A DNA stretch of 46,544 nt from an uncultured SAR86 cluster bacterium (lineage in GTDB: Bacteria; Pseudomonadota; Gammaproteobacteria; Magnimaribacterales; D2472), in contig CABYCI010000005.1 in NCBI GenBank assembly GCA_902517425.1, positions 1-46,544 on the forward strand, in the 5' to 3' direction. Below the pieces are notes generated by a model that saw nothing but the letters and a program-made list of their open reading frames with translations, was not told where the DNA came from and ran no database searches. The first letter of the stretch is position 1, and every line of letters begins with the position of its first letter. Both the position numbers and the translations under genes were made by a program. This document shows, piece by piece, positions 18,434-26,163 of the stretch.

Positions 18434-18508
18434 TCCTCAGTAGCTCAGCGGTAGAGCAGTTGACTGTTAATCAATTGGTCGTTGGTTCGATCCCAACCTG
18501 AGGAGCCA
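18434..18508 (+). tRNA. tRNA-Asn (GUU)
   Basis: A complete 75-base tRNA including an encoded CCA: acceptor TCCTCAG/CTGAGGA with discriminator G, D arm with AGCTCAGCGGTAGAGC, anticodon loop CTGTTAA (anticodon GTT), and T arm with GTTGG-TTCGATC-CCAAC. It points into the 3' end of the accessory cassette; the last gene of that cassette stops on the base right after its CCA. Confidence 0.97.
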
Positions 18509-18946
18509 TTAATCCAATTTTCCAATTGCGCTACACTCGCCTGTTTCTTCATCAAACTCAGTTATTTTAAAACTAATTTTATGATTTACAGTAATTTTTT
18601 TTATTGATCTTGTTTCATCATAGATGCCAGGACTAATTGGCTCTACAAATATTGCCTTAAATTTACCACTCATATTTTCTAGACAAAATTTAATATGTTC
18701 GATTCTTTTTTTATTTCCAAGACTGTCCTTCCAAATCTCATTTTCTGCATTAAATATACTCCACTCATACTGTCTTTTGTCTTTATCAAATTTTCTTTGA
18801 TCAGTCCAAATGGTCATCACGCAAAGGGGAAGTTGTAAGTTTGGATCAATTGGAGGAGTTATATCAGTATTAATACCTGACCAACTCCATCTTTCGTTAT
18901 CTTGTACAACACCATATTTTGCAAAAGCATCTTTTTTTGTTTTCAT
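18509..18946 (-). CDS. Small beta-rich protein of unknown function, last gene of candidate defence operon
   Basis: A 145-residue soluble protein. It has NERWSWSGIN (17-26), a hydrophobic strand LPLCVMTIWTDQRKF, KKRIEHIKFCLENMSGKFKAIFVEP split over a helix and strand, and a C-terminal FKITEFDEETGECSA. The layout RWSWS ... EHIKF ... DEETGE reminds me of a widespread uncharacterised bacterial family, but I cannot name it. A strong ribosome site (AGGAGG) overlaps the stop of the preceding 305-residue gene, 11 bases before the ATG, tying it to that operon. The stop codon abuts tRNA-Asn on the opposite strand with no terminator between. Confidence 0.7.
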   Translation of the reverse strand: MKTKKDAFAKYGVVQDNERWSWSGINTDITPPIDPNLQLPLCVMTIWTDQRKFDKDKRQYEWSIFNAENEIWKDSLGNKKRIEHIKFCLENMSGKFKAIFVEPISPGIYDETRSIKKITVNHKISFKITEFDEETGECSAIGKLD

Positions 18947-18961
18947 ATTAAAAATATCCTC

Positions 18962-19879
18962 CTAATTAATTCTTAGCGGAATATCATTATTATTAACACC
19001 GCATAACATGAACTCACCTATGATGGGCTCTTCAAATAGTTCTAATATATATCTAGATCGATTAAAAATTGATCTCATAAGACAGCTATGTTCGAGATCA
19101 TATGCATTGTCATACCAACTATCAATGTTATTACGAACATGAATTTTATTCATTAGAGCATTAGTTACTTTTGCTAAATCACTCCAACCTGTAATAACCA
19201 TCAAACAATGATTTATATATTCATCTGATGGTTTTCTCAAACTTAAATTATAGTTTAAATCTAGGAACTGATAATCATCTTTTGCTATCCTTATTATTTC
19301 TCTCTGATTGACTGCTCTTTCAGCCATGCTGATACTGGTATTTATATTTGAAAATACTTCATGCATTAAATCTCTATGTTTTTCATGTCTGTCCGAATCA
19401 AAATAATCATTTACTAAATGAAAAGACGCTATATTTGATTTGTAATGTGATTGAGCTATTGTGGAGCTAACATGTTGTAATGAGTCTTTTTTCATTAGTT
19501 TTATGGACTTATTAAGATACTCAATTCCTGCATTGAGATCATTAAGGATGGAAGTGTTCTTAATATCTTCGCTGTATGAATCAAAATTTTGTATAAAATT
19601 AAACGAACATCTATTTAAGTATCCTTCTACATAATCCTTTGATAAAAGAAATAGCTCTCTTTCAACTGAATCGACTGATAAATTTCTTTCACATCCCTTG
19701 TTGAAATAATAAAAAGCTCTTTGATATATATTATGTAACTTATTTTGTTCATAAATCTTCTCTAAAAAGTTATCTTGAGAACAAAATGTTTCTAGATCTT
19801 GTATCAAGCATATTGCTATTTCAAGATAAGCTTCTGCTATTAAGTATTCTCTTTTGTTATGTATTTCTAATTTAGTCAT
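18962..19879 (-). CDS. All-helical protein of unknown function in candidate defence operon
   Basis: A 305-residue protein, predicted by eye to be almost entirely alpha-helical, with no signal peptide, membrane segment or recognised catalytic motif. Repeated amphipathic stretches (AYLEIAICLIQDLE, NAGIEYLNKSIKL, VFSNINTSISMAERA) could form a TPR-like helical bundle, which suggests a scaffold or sensor and not an enzyme. Its ATG lies 8 bases inside the end of the DruA-like gene, so the two are translationally coupled. The 145-residue gene follows 15 bases downstream. Confidence 0.7.
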   Translation of the reverse strand: MTKLEIHNKREYLIAEAYLEIAICLIQDLETFCSQDNFLEKIYEQNKLHNIYQRAFYYFNKGCERNLSVDSVERELFLLSKDYVEGYLNRCSFNFIQNFDSYSEDIKNTSILNDLNAGIEYLNKSIKLMKKDSLQHVSSTIAQSHYKSNIASFHLVNDYFDSDRHEKHRDLMHEVFSNINTSISMAERAVNQREIIRIAKDDYQFLDLNYNLSLRKPSDEYINHCLMVITGWSDLAKVTNALMNKIHVRNNIDSWYDNAYDLEHSCLMRSIFNRSRYILELFEEPIIGEFMLCGVNNNDIPLRIN

Positions 19880-21797
19880 TTCTTAGTTGTTCTATTTTTT
19901 GTTTTAGTGTGTGAGATTTAGGATCAGCATTCATCATTGTTTTTTTAATATTCTCATTAAAAATTCTTTTATTAAGCCACCTTTTTCGCCAAGCTTTTGC
20001 AATTTGTTTTTGTGTAATATTTTTTGGCTTCATTTTTTTTAAGCCATATATCTCATGAGGTGTACTTGGATACAAGTCACACAGATAAGTGATTCTTTTA
20101 TTTTGATGAAGAAAGAACTTATCTGATTTAAAGCCTAAATTAGACATAGATTCTCTTAATTTTCTCATTTTCGGACTTGTACCCTCTCCAAATTCATAAT
20201 TAATTGAAGATGTCTTACCGCTAGATTTAAGGAAATTATCCAGCCTTTCCTGAGTTTCATCTGAAAAATGGTAAGTCCCATAACCGACTGAATCTCCTAA
20301 CTGTTCCCATTGAACTCTTTTTTTTGAATTCCCTGAAGGGATATCTATTTTGAGACGATTATATTGAGAGGAGCCAACGCCAAAAATACTTGTAGTTGTA
20401 ATACATCTTAGATTAGAAGCTTTTCTGACCTTCCTACCTGCCATTTTAGTTAAAATTTGTCTATCAGAGTTTTTATATTTTTCTTTGAATATCTGTTGGG
20501 CTTCGTTTGAAGTCATTAATAAAGCAACTAACTTCCCAGATATTAAACTGTTATATGGGTGAACTGCTCCACATACACTCAGATCCATAATATCTGAATC
20601 AATAACTGATGTTTTTTTATCTAGAACGAAACTTCCTATTAGGCTTAAAAATTTGTTATTTTTGTCAACATCACTCAGTTGAAGTTTAAATTTTTTAGCG
20701 TCGCTTTTGAGTTCATCTAAAAGAATCTTTCTTTTAACTAACTTTCTCAATTTCTCTGCCCTTTTTGTTCTAAAAAGTAAAAAGTCCTGTTTGTTGAATA
20801 TTTTCTTATCAATGCTCTTAAAATTTTCGTCTTCTTCACTTTGTTCAAGCAGAATTTGTCGTTCACGCCTTGCGTTTTCACTTATTAAACTAAGTTCCTC
20901 AAGGACTTTGTCATTAGGCTTTCTCCAATTTACCTTTGGTAAATCTCTACAATCAACCATATTTCTTGAATCTTTGATGCTTTGATCTATCCAGTTGATT
21001 ATGGATTCAAGCGTTACTTTTTCTTTAACGGCAAAGTTAATGAATGACTTTTTGGTAAGGCATAATCTTTCATCTCTAGGGCCTAGGCCAATCACCGGAC
21101 TAGCCATCATCGTAATTCCTATAATAGGATGATTAGGTCGAGCTCTGTTTCTTATAAGGAATCCTAACGATCTTCCTGGATTAGTTTTATATTCTAATGA
21201 CCATGTCAATCTAAAGTATCTCCAGATATCTGATAACTTTATATTTGTGAATTCATCTCTTGTATTTGATGAAGCTTCTTGTATATAAGGATCTATTACA
21301 GAAACTAAGGGGTCATCATTTTTATGACTGTAGTTAGTTAAACATGCTTTGATAAGGTCTGATGAATTGTCAATAAGTAAATCTATTGGCTCTTTGCTTC
21401 TGGTTTTATCATGCATATTAAATATGAAATCTTGAATTGATTTTTTCCTAAATTGTTTTTCTACACCAATCAAATGACCTGCTCTTATTCTTTCTTTCGC
21501 CTCTTGAACTGTTTCGCCTTCAAGAGTCAAGCCTTTTGGGTTTACGTTAATTGCTAATCTTTTGTTGAGATCTTCTTCATCTCTTTCAGTTATTTCTATA
21601 TTCCAACCTTGATCAGATAAATCAGCCAGAACAGATAAGGCTGTCGTATATCCTAGAGTTTGTTCTGAACCACTTTTATCTTTAATCTCTTCTCTAATCT
21701 GATCTGATAAACTCGAACTGGGGTTCTCCTTATTCAAGAAGATGCCCAATTTAACCGCCAGTCTATTATTAATTTGTTGAGGTAAATCTATATACAT
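19872..21797 (-). CDS. DruA-like (DUF4338) protein
   Basis: A 641-residue soluble protein. The segment 206-242 (NPGRSLGFLIR, NHPIIGITMMASP, GLGPRDE) and the segment 409-482 (CGAVHPYNSLISGKLVALL, KMAGRKVR, TTTSIFGVGSSQYNRLK) match my memory of the DUF4338/DruA family named from the Druantia anti-phage system. The middle (about 300-375) is a charged, helical, probably coiled-coil region. The C-terminus is basic (KAWRKRW, KQIAKAW). The biochemical activity of DruA is not well established, so none is claimed. An AAGG ribosome site lies 8 bases before the ATG. The gene follows the GHKL ATPase after a 75-base gap holding a strong hairpin, and overlaps the next gene by 8 bases. No DruE-type giant helicase is nearby. 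Confidence 0.6.
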   Translation of the reverse strand: MYIDLPQQINNRLAVKLGIFLNKENPSSSLSDQIREEIKDKSGSEQTLGYTTALSVLADLSDQGWNIEITERDEEDLNKRLAINVNPKGLTLEGETVQEAKERIRAGHLIGVEKQFRKKSIQDFIFNMHDKTRSKEPIDLLIDNSSDLIKACLTNYSHKNDDPLVSVIDPYIQEASSNTRDEFTNIKLSDIWRYFRLTWSLEYKTNPGRSLGFLIRNRARPNHPIIGITMMASPVIGLGPRDERLCLTKKSFINFAVKEKVTLESIINWIDQSIKDSRNMVDCRDLPKVNWRKPNDKVLEELSLISENARRERQILLEQSEEDENFKSIDKKIFNKQDFLLFRTKRAEKLRKLVKRKILLDELKSDAKKFKLQLSDVDKNNKFLSLIGSFVLDKKTSVIDSDIMDLSVCGAVHPYNSLISGKLVALLMTSNEAQQIFKEKYKNSDRQILTKMAGRKVRKASNLRCITTTSIFGVGSSQYNRLKIDIPSGNSKKRVQWEQLGDSVGYGTYHFSDETQERLDNFLKSSGKTSSINYEFGEGTSPKMRKLRESMSNLGFKSDKFFLHQNKRITYLCDLYPSTPHEIYGLKKMKPKNITQKQIAKAWRKRWLNKRIFNENIKKTMMNADPKSHTLKQKIEQLRND

Positions 21798-21819
21798 TAT
21801 CGTTGCCTTGTGCCAGCCC

Positions 21820-21850
21820 GATTGGAGTTAACTTTATGTTAACTCCAATC
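21820..21850 (-). other. Intercistronic hairpin between GHKL ATPase and DruA-like genes
   Basis: A perfect 13-bp inverted repeat (arms GATTGGAGTTAAC and its complement, loop of 5 bases) occupies the centre of the 75-base gap. On the transcript it is followed by GGGCTGGC, not a U-tract, so it is not a standard terminator. Likely effects are RNA processing, 3'-end protection of the ATPase message, or lowering expression of the downstream genes. A DNA-binding site is also possible because each arm contains the palindrome GTTAAC. Confidence 0.75.
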
Positions 21851-21872
21851 ATGCCATCACGTTGATAAGCTA

Positions 21873-23651
21873 CTAGCTTGCTTTGGATAACTCTTTCTTA
21901 AGTTGTTTGAAAGAGTCATTTATCATAGAGGACCAGAAGCTGATTTCACGAGCATAAAAAGTCTCGTTCATATCATTGATATAGTACCTCTCAGCGAATG
22001 CCATCAAGAAAGCTTCAATGTATTGTCTGATATCACCATTCGAAGATGGATTCATATAAAAGTCTTTATAGAAAACATGAGCTGTATTAAGTTCAACTAT
22101 TAGCTGATTTCCATAAGGTTCTATAAAGACAAAGTCACCACCAGGAACATTCCTTGTTCCATGCTTGAAGGTTCTCTCTTTATTGCTCATATCACCAGTG
22201 ATATCTGCCTTAGCAGCTGCGATATTTTCTTCAGTCAGTTCCTGATTCTTTTCAGCGAGTTGCTGCTTTGCTACTTCAGTAACTTTCTCATCGCCTTTCT
22301 TCAATATGTGCTCTTCTTCAACTGGAAGAGGATTTTGAAAGGATGATGCTTCAGCAGATGCAACTTCAGATGGTCTTGGACCATCGTCAACTGACCTATC
22401 ATGCTTATCTTTTTCAGCATCTTCTTCTTCGGCGCCTCTTTGCCTTAACTCAGTAAGCATTGGAAAAAACATCTTAGAGTTTTCTAAAATGTCCCAAACT
22501 TCTGCTTTGGGCATAGCTTGTTGTTTAGTAGTAGTAATACTAAACAAATTATCCAGTGAAGCATCGAAGTCAAGAATCACCTTGTACCAAGCATCATTAT
22601 TTCCAAAGATTTTAATCGTATTCCTTGGAGCGTTTGGCCAAATTGGCGCAGGTATCCTTGAGATGCAATCGATAATCCTTCCATTTCTGGAAATGATAAA
22701 ACCATTGTATTCTCTGGCAATACGACCTCTTGATTTATCAGATTGAGTAAATTTAGGTCCAAGATAAGCAAAGCTAACTCTAAGCTTTCCTTTTTGTCCT
22801 GTTATCTCATCATTAAGAGTGAATTCTTGAGGCGGCATTTGCACTGCCTTAAGACCCGCAACATCGTAAGCCACACCATTAGGATCAGAAAATGTTGGAT
22901 CAATGGGTATAACCTTATCTTCACATACGCTCATACTTATCCTGTCTAGATACTTATGAAATGTTGCACCTAAATGATGAATAAGATGAGCTTTAAGTCC
23001 ATTCAATGACTTATTGGTTAAGCAATGCCTATTGAGATCAGACATGACAACAATAGTTCCAGACTTGAAGCCACCAAAATCATCATCAGTGATTTTCTGA
23101 AGATGTTTTGGCAGTGCTTTGATAGAGGTTGCCTCTGGCATTAACATATCGCCTGTCTTCTTATCAGTGTATGCTCCCTTCGAGCAAGCATTAAGGTCAA
23201 ATGACAATTCGTAGATCGGCTTACCAGGCTCTTTAGAGTAGACCGTCATAACGTTGCCCTGACTCATGCACGATGCAGGTAAGCCAAAACCGTATCTTCC
23301 AAATAGATCAGAAGAACCTTCTCTGTCTGTACCTCCAAAAGTCATTGCATATCTCAAGGTTACATCATCCATACCAAATCCATTATCAGCAAAGATTAAT
23401 TCAGTTATTTGGTTTTTGTTATCACCATAACCGATTTCAATAGATACTTTTGATGCATTAGCTTCAATACTATTGTCAATAATTTCTGCAGCTGCTGAGC
23501 CGGTACTTTTATATCCAATACTTTGAATTGATCTCACAAACGCATCATTAGCTGCGATTGTGAACTTGGTTTTACTATCAACAAGTTTTTTGACAAAAGC
23601 TTCTCTTCTGTCTTTTTGCTTGTTTGTTGCTAAATTTTTTACGTTAACCAT
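21873..23651 (-). CDS. GHKL (Hsp90/MORC/MutL-type) ATPase
   Basis: This 592-residue protein has a clear N-terminal Bergerat ATP-binding fold: N-box AAAEIIDNSIEAN (53-65, with Glu56 and Asn60), G1 box DNGFGMD (89-95), lid/G2 box GRYGFGLPAS (118-127), and a later SGTIVVMSDL. A transducer-like region follows (about 200-400). An acidic, low-complexity linker (about 405-500) then leads to a C-terminal domain of about 90 residues that is aromatic-rich. Relatives with this fold act as ATP-gated clamps (Hsp90, MutL, MORC), and stand-alone bacterial versions are often found in defence islands. A perfect AGGAGG site lies 5 bases before the ATG, so strong translation is expected. The gene lies 9 bases after the winged-helix gene. 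Confidence 0.85.
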   Translation of the reverse strand: MVNVKNLATNKQKDRREAFVKKLVDSKTKFTIAANDAFVRSIQSIGYKSTGSAAAEIIDNSIEANASKVSIEIGYGDNKNQITELIFADNGFGMDDVTLRYAMTFGGTDREGSSDLFGRYGFGLPASCMSQGNVMTVYSKEPGKPIYELSFDLNACSKGAYTDKKTGDMLMPEATSIKALPKHLQKITDDDFGGFKSGTIVVMSDLNRHCLTNKSLNGLKAHLIHHLGATFHKYLDRISMSVCEDKVIPIDPTFSDPNGVAYDVAGLKAVQMPPQEFTLNDEITGQKGKLRVSFAYLGPKFTQSDKSRGRIAREYNGFIISRNGRIIDCISRIPAPIWPNAPRNTIKIFGNNDAWYKVILDFDASLDNLFSITTTKQQAMPKAEVWDILENSKMFFPMLTELRQRGAEEEDAEKDKHDRSVDDGPRPSEVASAEASSFQNPLPVEEEHILKKGDEKVTEVAKQQLAEKNQELTEENIAAAKADITGDMSNKERTFKHGTRNVPGGDFVFIEPYGNQLIVELNTAHVFYKDFYMNPSSNGDIRQYIEAFLMAFAERYYINDMNETFYAREISFWSSMINDSFKQLKKELSKAS

Positions 23652-23660
23652 ATTGACCTC

Positions 23661-24032
23661 CTATGCTGATACAGCAAATTTTTCAGGAGCATTTTGAATG
23701 TGTGCAGGCACAGCATTCTCATAACTATCTGATAGGTTAATATTTCTATCTTTAGATAAAAAGATATATTGGTTAGATGTAAAAAATAACATTCCTTTAC
23801 ATTTAATAGTGCCCAGAAGTTTGTAGGTCTTAGAGAGACTGAACTCAATCTTGTTTGCAGCCTCAGTAATAGTACAACCTTGATAGGCCATATAATCAAA
23901 TAACAGATATTCTTCGTCAGTTAATTGATCTGAAAATTTCATTAATGAATTGGTATCCATAAATGAAAATAAGTTACATGTCTGAAGTACGTATCTAAAC
24001 AATACGTCTTCGCTCGCTTTGTAGTTATACAT
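23661..24032 (-). CDS. Winged-helix DNA-binding protein, probable cassette regulator
   Basis: A 123-residue protein with a helix-turn-helix region (LTDEEYLLFDYMAYQGCTIT about 37-56, then EAANKIEFSLSKTYKLLGTIKCKGML in two helices) and a following beta wing (LFFTSNQYIFLS). Residues 1-33 are aromatic and may serve in dimer formation; the tail (NAVPAHIQNAPEKF) is polar. AGGAGA lies 5 bases before the ATG, and directly upstream is a perfect 7+7 palindrome fit for an operator. It is first of the five-gene run, so autoregulation of the cassette is the simplest reading. No named family is claimed. Confidence 0.65.
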   Translation of the reverse strand: MYNYKASEDVLFRYVLQTCNLFSFMDTNSLMKFSDQLTDEEYLLFDYMAYQGCTITEAANKIEFSLSKTYKLLGTIKCKGMLFFTSNQYIFLSKDRNINLSDSYENAVPAHIQNAPEKFAVSA

Positions 24033-24046
24033 AATTTTCTCCTAAT

Positions 24047-24067
24047 GTATAAATTGTTTATTTATAC
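24047..24067 (-). promoter_or_regulatory. Operator-like palindrome upstream of the cassette
   Basis: Arms GTATAAA and TTTATAC are perfect complements with a 7-base spacer, centre-to-centre 14 bases. It sits between the ribosome site of the winged-helix gene and a candidate promoter, where a bound dimer would block transcription. Confidence 0.55.
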
Positions 24068-24078
24068 CAGGAGTGTGT

Positions 24079-24108
24079 TAGATAGAAATTGTTTTTCTAA
24101 CCAGTCAA
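24079..24108 (-). promoter_or_regulatory. Candidate promoter of the five-gene cassette
   Basis: On the minus strand a -35-like TTGACT (24103-24108, 5 of 6) is followed after 18 bases by a weak -10-like TATCTA (24079-24084). A start near 24071 would place the palindrome at 24047-24067 in the first 25 bases of the transcript. The -10 match is poor. Confidence 0.3.
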
Positions 24109-24142
24109 TTTTAGACCAGTACAACCAATTCCTGGCGGTTAA

Positions 24143-24162
24143 GGAAAGTTTAAAAACTTTCC
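24143..24162. repeat. Second palindrome in the divergent region
   Basis: Arms GGAAAGTTT and AAACTTTCC are perfect complements around 2 bases. No U-tract follows on either strand. It lies between the divergent cassette and the small plus-strand gene and could be a regulator site. Confidence 0.5.
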
Positions 24163-24204
24163 AACAATTAATATACACTATCTTTGTTAAAATTTCTTCG
24201 CACT

Positions 24205-24549
24205 ATGAAAAATATATACATAATTTTTAACAATAAAGATTTTAAGCCAGTATTCATAGGTAGTTCAGACTCAAATACAGCTAATTGCATTAAATCAGTT
24301 TTTTCAAATGCTATGAGTGAAAAAAAAGATATTTTATCGAATTGGGTAAACGTACAATGGCAGAATAATAATGAAGTCTTATTTCATGAACTGCATCACA
24401 ATTTGAATGATGATGAAGCAAAACACTTTGAGCAAGAATGGCGAAAGAATCTAAGCAATCTTTTAAAGGGGAAGTCTTTATCGGAAATGTCTGAACAAGA
24501 GGAAAAACTTATTGCCGGCTTGAAGGATGTTTATTCTGAGGTTTCATAA
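24205..24549 (+). CDS. Small protein of unknown function with an HELHH motif
   Basis: A 114-residue soluble protein if started at the ATG at 24205; an in-frame TTG at 24184 would add 7 residues, and neither has a clear ribosome site. It begins with a hydrophobic strand (IYIIFN), has a Trp-containing segment, then VLFHELHH (58-65), which fits the HExxH zinc-metalloprotease pattern (H61, E62, H65). No third ligand motif typical of a family is evident, so the match may be chance. The C-terminus is charged and helical. It is divergent from the defence-like cassette and convergent with arsC (6-base overlap). Confidence 0.65.
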   Translation: MKNIYIIFNNKDFKPVFIGSSDSNTANCIKSVFSNAMSEKKDILSNWVNVQWQNNNEVLFHELHHNLNDDEAKHFEQEWRKNLSNLLKGKSLSEMSEQEEKLIAGLKDVYSEVS

Positions 24550-24960
24550 TTCTTCTGTGAAAAACTTTTTAAGTAAATTAAATATATCATCTCTTGTCTT
24601 AGTAAAAGCTGTTATTGATTGAACCTCACTATAATTGTTATTGTCTGGGTCTACATTTGCCCAATGAAGGACATTTGTTGATTCAGGAACAGCCGGACAG
24701 ACCTCTTCAGCACAGAGAGTAATAACATAGTCAAGTTTATCCACAAAGTCTTTATCTATACTATTAATAGGTTTTGGTTTATTTGATGAAATATCAATAC
24801 CTATTTCATTCATAACATAAATAGCATCTTCATGAATATTATCAGCTGGATCAGAGCCAGCACTTCTTATATCAAAATGTTTTGGAAGCATATCCTTAGC
24901 TAGACCCTCGGCAATTTGGCTCCTTGCTGAATTCCCAACACATAAAAAAAGAATATTCAT
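24544..24960 (-). CDS. arsC: Arsenate reductase, thioredoxin-coupled (LMW-phosphatase fold)
   Basis: The 138-residue protein starts with the P-loop LFLCVGNSARSQ (Cys7 nucleophile, Arg13), the signature of low-molecular-weight phosphatases. Two further cysteines in TLCAEEVCP (Cys83, Cys88) match the Cys82/Cys89 redox pair of thioredoxin-type ArsC, separating it from plain tyrosine phosphatases. It reduces arsenate to arsenite in the cytosol. No arsR, arsB or acr3 gene is adjacent, so efflux, if present, is elsewhere. Confidence 0.85.
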   Translation of the reverse strand: MNILFLCVGNSARSQIAEGLAKDMLPKHFDIRSAGSDPADNIHEDAIYVMNEIGIDISSNKPKPINSIDKDFVDKLDYVITLCAEEVCPAVPESTNVLHWANVDPDNNNYSEVQSITAFTKTRDDIFNLLKKFFTEEL

Positions 24961-25023
24961 TATTCAAAATTGTAGATTTTTTAATATAAGAGTATCTTAT
25001 ATCTTTTACGAAGAATTTTTAAA

Positions 25024-26142
25024 GTGATTAATAAAATTAGTTTAGCGAATATGGTTGGTAACCTTAATGGTCATCTTGGTGAGGATGACTACTCTGAACC
25101 TTTAGAAATACTCATTAATTCTGCTAATAAAAATAATAAATTTAATTTATTTGGTTCTATAGCTTTTAAAAATCAACTTAAAGACAGGCTAAAGGTTCGA
25201 AGTAAGTTATATCACTTTATAAAGGATAAAGATCTACCCTCTCCCGCAGATCCTATATTTGTAACAGGATTGCCCAGATCGGGAACAACGTTTTTATTTA
25301 ACTTGCTAGCCCTTGATAGTGAACATAGATCACCAAGATATTGGGAAATCATGTCACCACTTCCTATTGTTAATAATGACTTTCAACTAAAAAAACGTGA
25401 ATGGAAGATAAATGCCGAGCTTAAATTTGCAAGAACTATTATTCCAAAGCTTAAATCAATGCATCATATTAGAGCCCAAACTCCGGAAGAGTGCGAGCTT
25501 ATTGCAACTATGAATGTAAGGAGTTTTGTTTATATGTGCATGGCAAATGTTCCTGAATATGTAGAATATCTTAAAGATTGTAGTTTTGAATCTGTGTTTA
25601 TGTGGCATAAAAGATTCTTTCAAATACTCGAGTTAAACGGAAGGCCTAAAAGATGGTTATTAAAAGATCCTAGTCATATAGGTCATATTCCAGAAATATT
25701 ATCTACGTATCCAAATGCAAAATTTATAAATATTCATCGAAATCCACTTGAATCAATTGGATCTTTTTGTAGCCTCACTAAAAATATTAGATCAGCATTT
25801 ACAAAAAATGTAGATCCCAAGGAAGTTGGCAACATGGTGCTAGATTTTTGGCAACATAACTTAAACAGAGGTATTATTGAAAAACAAAAATTGTTACCAG
25901 ATCAAATTGCTGACATTAGTTATACAAATTTTATAAAAGATCCTCTTAATATAATTAAAGATGTCTACGCAAAACTTGGAATTGATATGAACATAGAAAC
26001 TGAAAATAAAATGAAGCAGTATCTTATTAATCAAAGTAACTTACAAAAAAAGCAACATACATATTCTTTATATGAGTTTGGTCTTAGCGATGAAAAAGTT
26101 AATCATCATTTTAAAAACTACATGATGAACTATGAATTTTAA
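25024..26142 (+). CDS. Sulfotransferase family protein
   Basis: The 372-residue protein carries the PAPS 5'-phosphosulfate loop VTGLPRSGTTFLFNLL (about 80-95) and a 3'-phosphate-binding segment INIHRNPLESIGSF (about 239-252), placing it in the Sulfotransfer_3-like family. RAQTPEECEL and WLLKDPSHIGH are further conserved stretches of this branch. It would transfer sulfate from PAPS to an unknown acceptor, possibly a lipid or sugar. The start is GTG at 25024; no strong ribosome site is present. It is divergent from arsC, with a 63-base gap. Confidence 0.85.
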   Translation: MINKISLANMVGNLNGHLGEDDYSEPLEILINSANKNNKFNLFGSIAFKNQLKDRLKVRSKLYHFIKDKDLPSPADPIFVTGLPRSGTTFLFNLLALDSEHRSPRYWEIMSPLPIVNNDFQLKKREWKINAELKFARTIIPKLKSMHHIRAQTPEECELIATMNVRSFVYMCMANVPEYVEYLKDCSFESVFMWHKRFFQILELNGRPKRWLLKDPSHIGHIPEILSTYPNAKFINIHRNPLESIGSFCSLTKNIRSAFTKNVDPKEVGNMVLDFWQHNLNRGIIEKQKLLPDQIADISYTNFIKDPLNIIKDVYAKLGIDMNIETENKMKQYLINQSNLQKKQHTYSLYEFGLSDEKVNHHFKNYMMNYEF

Positions 26143-26163
26143 TGATAAAATTATCACTTAAAT

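Noticed and set aside
19872-21797. Complete Druantia system
   Set aside because: Only a DruA-like protein is present; no DruE-type large helicase or other Druantia partners are in the window.
23639-23899. 86-residue open frame on the minus strand overlapping the winged-helix gene
   Set aside because: It lies in another frame over the end of a better-supported gene with a good ribosome site and operator.
24184-24204. Upstream TTG start adding 7 residues to the small HELHH gene
   Set aside because: No ribosome site and the ATG at 24205 begins a good hydrophobic strand; kept as an alternative only.
18509-24549. Integrative element with attachment repeats at tRNA-Asn
   Set aside because: No integrase, recombinase or second copy of the tRNA 3' end was found; island status rests on gene content only.
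26143-26156. TGATAA/TTATCA inverted repeat after the sulfotransferase gene
   Set aside because: Only 6 A/T-rich pairs with a 2-base loop and no U-tract, so neither a convincing terminator nor a clear operator.
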